From: DATCVR01 sp036566745
Lineage (GTDB): Bacteria > Actinomycetota > Actinomycetes > Jiangellales > Jiangellaceae
Reading direction: 5' to 3'
Assembly: GCA_036566745.1 (NCBI GenBank)
Contig: DATCVR010000058.1
Span: forward strand, 1-9,122
DNA: 9,122 nt
The notes beneath the pieces are model-generated. The model was given only the letters and a program-made list of their open reading frames with translations. It was not told where the DNA came from and did not search any database. Shown here piece after piece: positions 6,640 to 9,122 of the stretch; the first letter of the stretch is position 1; each line of letters opens with the position of its first letter. The position numbers and the translations under genes were made by a program.

Positions 6640-7068
6640 TCACTCCGGTTCGGCGAGCCGGGTGAACGGCAGCGGGCAGGACGGGTCGTGCGCGCAGGCC
6701 ACGAGGTCGTCGCAGCCCACGGTCATGGCCTCGCGCAGTGAGGCCGCGATGACCTCCAGGTCGGCGATCTTCGCCTCCACCTCGGTCAGCTTCGCCTCGG
6801 CGCGGGCCTGCAGCCCACGGTCGCCGGCGTGGCCGTGGTGGTGGCGGCCGGCCTCGATCAGGTCGGCGATCTCGTCCAGGGTGAACCCGAGCCGTTGCGC
6901 GGCCTTGATCACGCGGAGCACGGTGACCGTCTCCGGCGGGTAGAGGCGGTGCCCGCCGAGCGTGCGGCCGGGCTCCTCGAGCAGCCCACGCCGCTCGTAG
7001 TAACGCAGGGTCTGGAGGTTGACCTCGGCGGCCTCGGCGACCTGGCCGCTGCGCAGCCCGGCGGTCAT
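6640..7068 (-). CDS. MerR family transcriptional regulator, heavy-metal-sensor-like
   Basis: A 142-residue regulator. The N-terminal winged HTH is LRSGQVAEAAEVNLQTLRYY (5-24) then ERRGLL, with the wing at GGHRLYPPETV. Next comes the hinge QRLGFTLDEIADLIEAG (58-74), a long dimerisation helix (about 85-112), and a metal-site-like tail with C119, C125 and C131 in GCDDLVACAHDPSCPLPF. The SCPL ending matches MerR (Cys126 region). The position of MerR Cys82 is an aspartate here (D83), next to a His-rich HHHGH (76-80). The ligand set therefore differs from classic mercury sensors, and the metal cannot be named. ATG at 7068 overlaps the TGA of the upstream gene (ATGA), showing translational coupling. 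It probably regulates its own operon through the promoter at 7423-7453. Confidence 0.88.
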   Translation of the reverse strand: MTAGLRSGQVAEAAEVNLQTLRYYERRGLLEEPGRTLGGHRLYPPETVTVLRVIKAAQRLGFTLDEIADLIEAGRHHHGHAGDRGLQARAEAKLTEVEAKIADLEVIAASLREAMTVGCDDLVACAHDPSCPLPFTRLAEPE

Positions 7069-7415
7069 GACGTGGCCACCCCGGACGCCGCGGCCGCCCG
7101 CTGTGCGAGCGCGTCGAGGATGCCGGCCCGCCCGGCCGGAACGCCGACGCTCAGCCGCACGTCGCCGCCGGCGGCCGAGGCGAAGGTGAAGTCGAAGAAC
7201 GAGCAGCACGCGGTCTCGCGCGCGGCCAGGTCCCGCGCCGTCGCCTCCGAGGTCGGCTCGAGCACTAGTACCAGCCGGTCAGCGCGCGGGCGTTCGATCG
7301 TCCGTACCGACGTCGCGAACAGCTGCTCGAACTCGGCCACCCGAAGCGGCTGCTCGGCGCTCGGCAGTGCGCACGCCGAGGGAACCCAGGTCTTGGGGAT
7401 CTCGATGTCCGTCAT
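7065..7415 (-). CDS. Small conserved protein with CysCys motif, coupled to the MerR gene
   Basis: 116 residues, soluble, with no signal peptide or membrane helix. The marked segment is RDLAARETACCSFFDFTF (61-78), with adjacent C70-C71 inside a conserved-looking aromatic strand; C15 is the only other cysteine. An N-terminal ALPSAEQPLRVAEFEQLF resembles proteins often seen next to MerR-type genes in Actinobacteria, but no function is known to me. It is the first gene of a two-gene operon: its TGA (7065-7067) overlaps the MerR ATG by 4 bp, and the MerR-type promoter lies directly before its ATG. The vicinal cysteines and this context suggest thiol-reactive metal or metalloid binding (inference). 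It is not a recognisable MerA, MerB or MerP. GAGG precedes ATG 7415, although the predicted transcript may be nearly leaderless. Confidence 0.75.
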   Translation of the reverse strand: MTDIEIPKTWVPSACALPSAEQPLRVAEFEQLFATSVRTIERPRADRLVLVLEPTSEATARDLAARETACCSFFDFTFASAAGGDVRLSVGVPAGRAGILDALAQRAAAASGVATS

Positions 7416-7422
7416 GCCTCGA

Positions 7423-7453
7423 CGATAAACCTGTACCCAGGTACCGGATGCAA
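7423..7453 (-). promoter_or_regulatory. MerR-type promoter with 19-bp spacer and operator dyad
   Basis: On the minus strand, -35 TTGCAT (7453-7448) and -10 TTATCG (7428-7423) are 19 bp apart, the overlong spacing typical of MerR-activated promoters. The spacer holds an 18-bp dyad, on the plus strand CCTGTACC (7430-7437), CA, GGTACCGG (7440-7447), matching at 7 of 8 positions per arm. Bound MerR would sit between the boxes and untwist the DNA on metal binding. The -10 ends 7 bp before the ATG at 7415, so the start of transcription is close to the start codon. Confidence 0.75.
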
Positions 7454-7489
7454 GCCCGACCCGGGCCGCGCGCTATCGTGGCGGGCACC

Positions 7490-7564
7490 ATGCGCCGGGT
7501 GACCTGCTCCTTTGCCTCGATCCGCGACGACGCCGCCGAGGCCGAGCCACGCTGCGTGGCCTAG
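7490..7564 (+). CDS. Possible 24-codon leader ORF upstream of the YciI gene
   Basis: ATG at 7490 opens 24 codons to TAG at 7562-7564. The stop shares bases with the Shine-Dalgarno of the next gene (TAGGAG, 7562-7567). A -10-like TATCGT at 7474-7479 would place a transcript start close to the ATG, so it could be read as a leaderless leader peptide. It encodes two cysteines. No homology is recognised, and a chance frame in GC-rich DNA is equally possible. Confidence 0.22.
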   Translation: MRRVTCSFASIRDDAAEAEPRCVA

Positions 7565-7574
7565 GAGCGGGCCG

Positions 7575-7958
7575 ATGCCGCACGACCCCAACATCCCCGA
7601 CGCGTTCGACGTCTACACGGTGGTCGTCCTGCGTCGGCCGGCCGATGCACCGGAGCTGCCGGACGACGAGCTCGACGCGCTCCAGGCGCGCCACCTCGCC
7701 TATCGCGCCGAGTTGCGCCAGCGGGGCGTGGTGGTCGTGAACGGCCCGTTCGACGAGCAGAGCGACCCGTCGTATCGCGGGATGTCGATCTTCGCGTGCG
7801 GCGCCGCCGAGGCCGCACGGCTGTCCGATGCCGACCCATCCGTCGTGGCCGGCCGGCTCGCGTACGACGTGATGGAGTGGTGGGTCGGCGCCGGATCACT
7901 CGCCTTCCCGCTCGCCGACCGCCCGGTCGGCGAGCGCCGCTCGATGCCCGACGACTGA
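7575..7958 (+). CDS. YciI family protein
   Basis: A 127-residue protein of the YCII (dimeric alpha/beta barrel) fold. Members are small cytosolic proteins, a few of them enzymes such as dehydrochlorinases, most of unknown function. Family marks are the first strand YTVVVLRRP (14-22), H40 in QARHLAYRAEL (38-48, the conserved histidine), VVNGPFDEQ (54-62), the next strand GMSIFACGAAEAARL, and DADPSVVAGRLAYDVMEWW (85-103), the usual DPxxxAG...W ending. ATG at 7575 is supported by AGGAG (7563-7567) at a 7-nt spacing; an in-frame upstream start at 7512 has no such support. It diverges from the MerR operon, with 159 bp between start codons. Its substrate is unknown. Confidence 0.85.
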   Translation: MPHDPNIPDAFDVYTVVVLRRPADAPELPDDELDALQARHLAYRAELRQRGVVVVNGPFDEQSDPSYRGMSIFACGAAEAARLSDADPSVVAGRLAYDVMEWWVGAGSLAFPLADRPVGERRSMPDD

Positions 7959-7986
7959 CGCGCCGGGCCGAGCCGGACACGGAAGG

Positions 7987-8076
7987 TCACACCAGGCCGG
8001 TCTGGCCTTTGAGCAGGGAACGGGCCATGACCATGCGCTGAATCTGGTTGGTTCCCTCGTAGATCTGGGTGATCTG
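7987..8076 (-). pseudogene. Detached 3' end of an acyl-CoA dehydrogenase gene
   Basis: Reading the minus strand from 8076 to the TGA at 7987-7989 gives QITQIYEGTNQIQR, then MVMARSLLKGQTGLV. ITQIYEGTNQIQR is the highly conserved C-terminal signature of acyl-CoA dehydrogenases (FAD enzymes of fatty-acid beta-oxidation), and the following MARSLLKG is the usual closing helix. Homology ends at a sharp point: immediately upstream, at 8077-8079, the frame meets a TGA, and nothing beyond resembles the enzyme. About 30 codons of an expected ~380 remain, so this piece alone is not functional. A sharp 5' cut with an intact 3' end is what insertion of an element into the gene leaves behind. Confidence 0.8.
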
Positions 8077-8388
8077 TCAGGCGGTTCTTGGCGACATGCG
8101 AGAACAGCCCTGAAACGGCCTGTGAGCTGCGTGAATGACTCTCGGCAGTTCTCGCGCGTTCTGGGCATTCCCCGGCCGCTGACGGCCTGGAGACGGCCTG
8201 AGCGGTGGGCTATGCACGACTCGTCGTACGGACTGCGACTGACTCGGCTTTCTGCTCTCTGACCTGCCGCGATGGCGTACCCGTGTTCGGACGGGATCGC
8301 AGGCGTACCGACCCGCACGTACCCTCAAAACGGTGAGTAAGTGGTGACTTCCGTGCCATGACCGGCTGCCCGCTGACCCTGCGCCAGG
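8077..8388. other. Non-coding end of a probable integrated element (attachment-site flank)
   Basis: No credible gene is seen in these 312 bp. The stretch begins exactly where acyl-CoA dehydrogenase homology stops and is less GC-rich than the left part of the window. It contains GTTCT (8084-8088) facing AGAAC (8101-8105) just inside the junction, ACGGCCTG repeats (8115-8202), a small hairpin CCCGT/ACGGG (8280-8295), and GGCGTACC twice (8274-8281, 8302-8309). This resembles an attachment-site arm, but no integrase gene is in the window. Confidence 0.45.
8115..8202. repeat. Three ACGGCCTG direct repeats, two in tandem
   Basis: ACGGCCTG occurs at 8115-8122, 8182-8189 and 8193-8200. The last two form an 11-bp tandem (8181-8191 and 8192-8202, 9 of 11 bases alike). 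Short direct repeats within ~130 bp of an insertion junction fit integrase arm sites or excisionase sites, but no binding protein is known here. Confidence 0.45.
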
Positions 8389-8895
8389 CTAGTGCCCAAA
8401 GCCAGGCACCCAAGATAGATCGTCGTCACCCTCGGCCGGTTCCGGCGGCATGATGGACGCCAGCTCTGCGCCGACGCCCAAGCGGTACCGCCGGGCGATC
8501 GCATCGATGTATATCCCTACGCGTGACCGCAAGTCGCCCAGCGCGAGGCTGAACGGGTCGGTTTCGTACGGCATCCGCTGGCCATAGAAGTTGCGTGCGT
8601 TAGGTCCCGCTGCCTCGACGAACTCTCTGCACGCGGCCCTGATCATCGCGAGTGTTGACGCCAAGTCCTCGCCGATCTCGTCTGTCGTGAGCCTCTCGGT
8701 CATGAAGTTGCGAATCTCCAGGCACGACTGGAGACAATGTCCTTGGTCTTCCATGTGCTCTGGCCCAAAAAGAACGCGCCGGTCCTCCAGGAACGCGATC
8801 ACGGCCTTCGCGCAGCCCTTGTCCTCGTCCTTGACGTTCTCCCACTGAACGCCACCCCAAGGACCGCTGATACCGGTGAGCCGTTTGCGCCGCAT
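8389..8895 (-). CDS. Hypothetical protein resembling the DUF6650 family
   Basis: 168 residues, soluble, with no signal peptide or membrane helix. The N-terminus RRKRLTGISGPWGGVQWE (2-19), followed by AKAVIAFLEDRRVLFGPEHME (29-49), HCLQSCLEIRNFMTERL (53-69) and a helix MIRAACREFVEAAG, recalls the DUF6650 family, whose function is unknown to me. The central part is largely helical and the C-terminus is acidic (PAEGDDDLSW). ATG at 8895 is chosen because it directly precedes the conserved-looking RLTGI segment; only a weak TTGGA lies upstream. Codon and base use are less GC-biased than in the genes left of 7958, in line with an acquired segment. The family assignment is by memory of the motif and should be treated as tentative. 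Confidence 0.65.
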   Translation of the reverse strand: MRRKRLTGISGPWGGVQWENVKDEDKGCAKAVIAFLEDRRVLFGPEHMEDQGHCLQSCLEIRNFMTERLTTDEIGEDLASTLAMIRAACREFVEAAGPNARNFYGQRMPYETDPFSLALGDLRSRVGIYIDAIARRYRLGVGAELASIMPPEPAEGDDDLSWVPGFGH

Positions 8896-8980
8896 CGTCC
8901 AAGGCTAGAAGGCCTGCTTAAAGTGCGACCATTCTGAGGCGTCGTCCTCATAGCTGCCGGTCTGTGGGCGGATCGGACTG

Positions 8981-9036
8981 GGGCAAGGGTCGAGCTTGCT
9001 CGATCGCGTAGCGACTTGCCCTTGCGGCAGGGCGAG
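8981..9036. other. Mutually exclusive stem-loops: three-arm junction versus terminator-like hairpin
   Basis: GGGCAAG (8981-8987) pairs with CTTGCCC (9015-9021), enclosing two small hairpins: TCGAG/CTCGA with a CTTG tetraloop (8990-9003) and TCGC/GCGA with loop GTA (9004-9014). The same CTTGCCCT (9015-9022) can instead pair with AGGGCGAG (9029-9036, one wobble) around TGCGGC. The segment lies in the 226-bp region right of the DUF6650-like gene, upstream of a possible plus-strand start at 9048. It may be a regulatory RNA leader, a terminator or a recombination site; nothing decides between these. Confidence 0.45.
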
Positions 9037-9047
9037 ACGTTCAGAGA

Positions 9048-9122
9048 ATGGCTGCGGCGAGGGCGGTGCCGGTGGTGACCTTCCGAGACCAGCTCGTGTG
9101 GATCGAACCATCGGCCGTTTGC
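9048..9122 (+). CDS. Possible start of an unidentified gene, cut by the window end
   Basis: ATG at 9048 opens a frame that stays open for 25 codons to the end of the window (it begins MAAARAVPVVTFRDQLVW). An in-frame TAG at 9009-9011 limits extension upstream. Only a weak purine run (AGAGA) precedes it. No family is recognisable from 25 residues, and another frame also stays open for part of this stretch. Confidence 0.2.
   Translation, partial: MAAARAVPVVTFRDQLVWIEPSAVC

Noticed and set aside
7069..7209. Extended MerR start at 7209
   Set aside because: The extension is Arg/Gly-rich shadow of the CysCys gene; ATG 7068 gives the standard MerR beginning and the ATGA overlap.
8274..8320. Possible tRNA-like fold around TTCGG and flanking GGCGTACC
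   Set aside because: No acceptor stem, anticodon arm or CCA-proximal pairing could be drawn; only a 5-bp hairpin is present.
8077..8328. 83-codon minus-strand frame that stops exactly at the dehydrogenase junction
   Set aside because: Arg/Ser-rich with no homology; the stop at 8077-8079 is best read as a chance stop in element DNA fused in frame to the remnant.
8101..8330. CRISPR-like array suggested by repeated ACGGCCTG and GGCGTACC
   Set aside because: The repeats are only 8-11 bp, irregularly spaced and few; there is no spacer-repeat pattern and no cas gene.
8905..9111. 68-codon minus-strand open frame at the right end
   Set aside because: No clear start signal, low-complexity Pro/Ser-rich sequence, and it runs through the stem-loop segment; no family resemblance.

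Overview
The window comes from a very GC-rich chromosome with C/G-ending codons, GTG starts, short intergenic gaps and families typical of Actinobacteria (DUF5709, PhzF-like isomerase, two-domain ChrA, ArsR and MerR regulators, YciI). A Pseudonocardiales-type organism would fit, but nothing here fixes the genus. From about position 8077 to the right end the base composition drops noticeably and the gene content changes, so that part looks like one end of an integrated element.

Layout. Positions 1-159 hold the tail of an unidentified gene with a helix-turn-helix-like end. Positions 271-837 (+) encode a RibD-C/DHFR-like reductase that converges, with a 22-bp overlap, on a minus-strand pair: a PhzF-like isomerase (816-1694) preceded by a DUF5709 acidic protein (1716-2168). 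Diverging from that pair is a two-domain chromate transporter ChrA (2383-3756), followed by an unusual fusion of a histidine-triad (HIT) domain to a multi-pass membrane region (3847-4857). Then comes a divergent regulator/enzyme pair: an ArsR-family regulator (4881-5459, -) and an aldo/keto reductase (5588-6628, +). A 28-bp dyad lies on top of the reductase promoter between them. A hairpin at 6609-6639 separates the reductase from the convergent MerR operon: a small conserved protein with a CysCys motif (7065-7415, -) overlaps a MerR-type metal-sensor-like gene (6640-7068, -) by ATGA. This operon has a classic MerR promoter with a 19-bp spacer filled by a dyad. A YciI-like protein (7575-7958, +) diverges from it.

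Right end. At 7987-8076 (-) lie the last ~30 codons of an acyl-CoA dehydrogenase, cut off abruptly at 8076/8077. Beyond the cut are about 310 bp of non-coding, repeat-bearing DNA, a DUF6650-like gene (8389-8895, -), and a segment with mutually exclusive stem-loops (8981-9036). The simplest reading is an integrative element inserted into an acyl-CoA dehydrogenase gene, with the rest of the element and the 5' part of the gene beyond the window.

Most genes are small stress or accessory functions (metal or oxyanion handling, carbonyl reduction, small-molecule isomerisation), each with local regulation. The points most worth checking are the HIT-membrane fusion with a TVGVAG filter-like motif, the MerR/CysCys operon, and the element junction.
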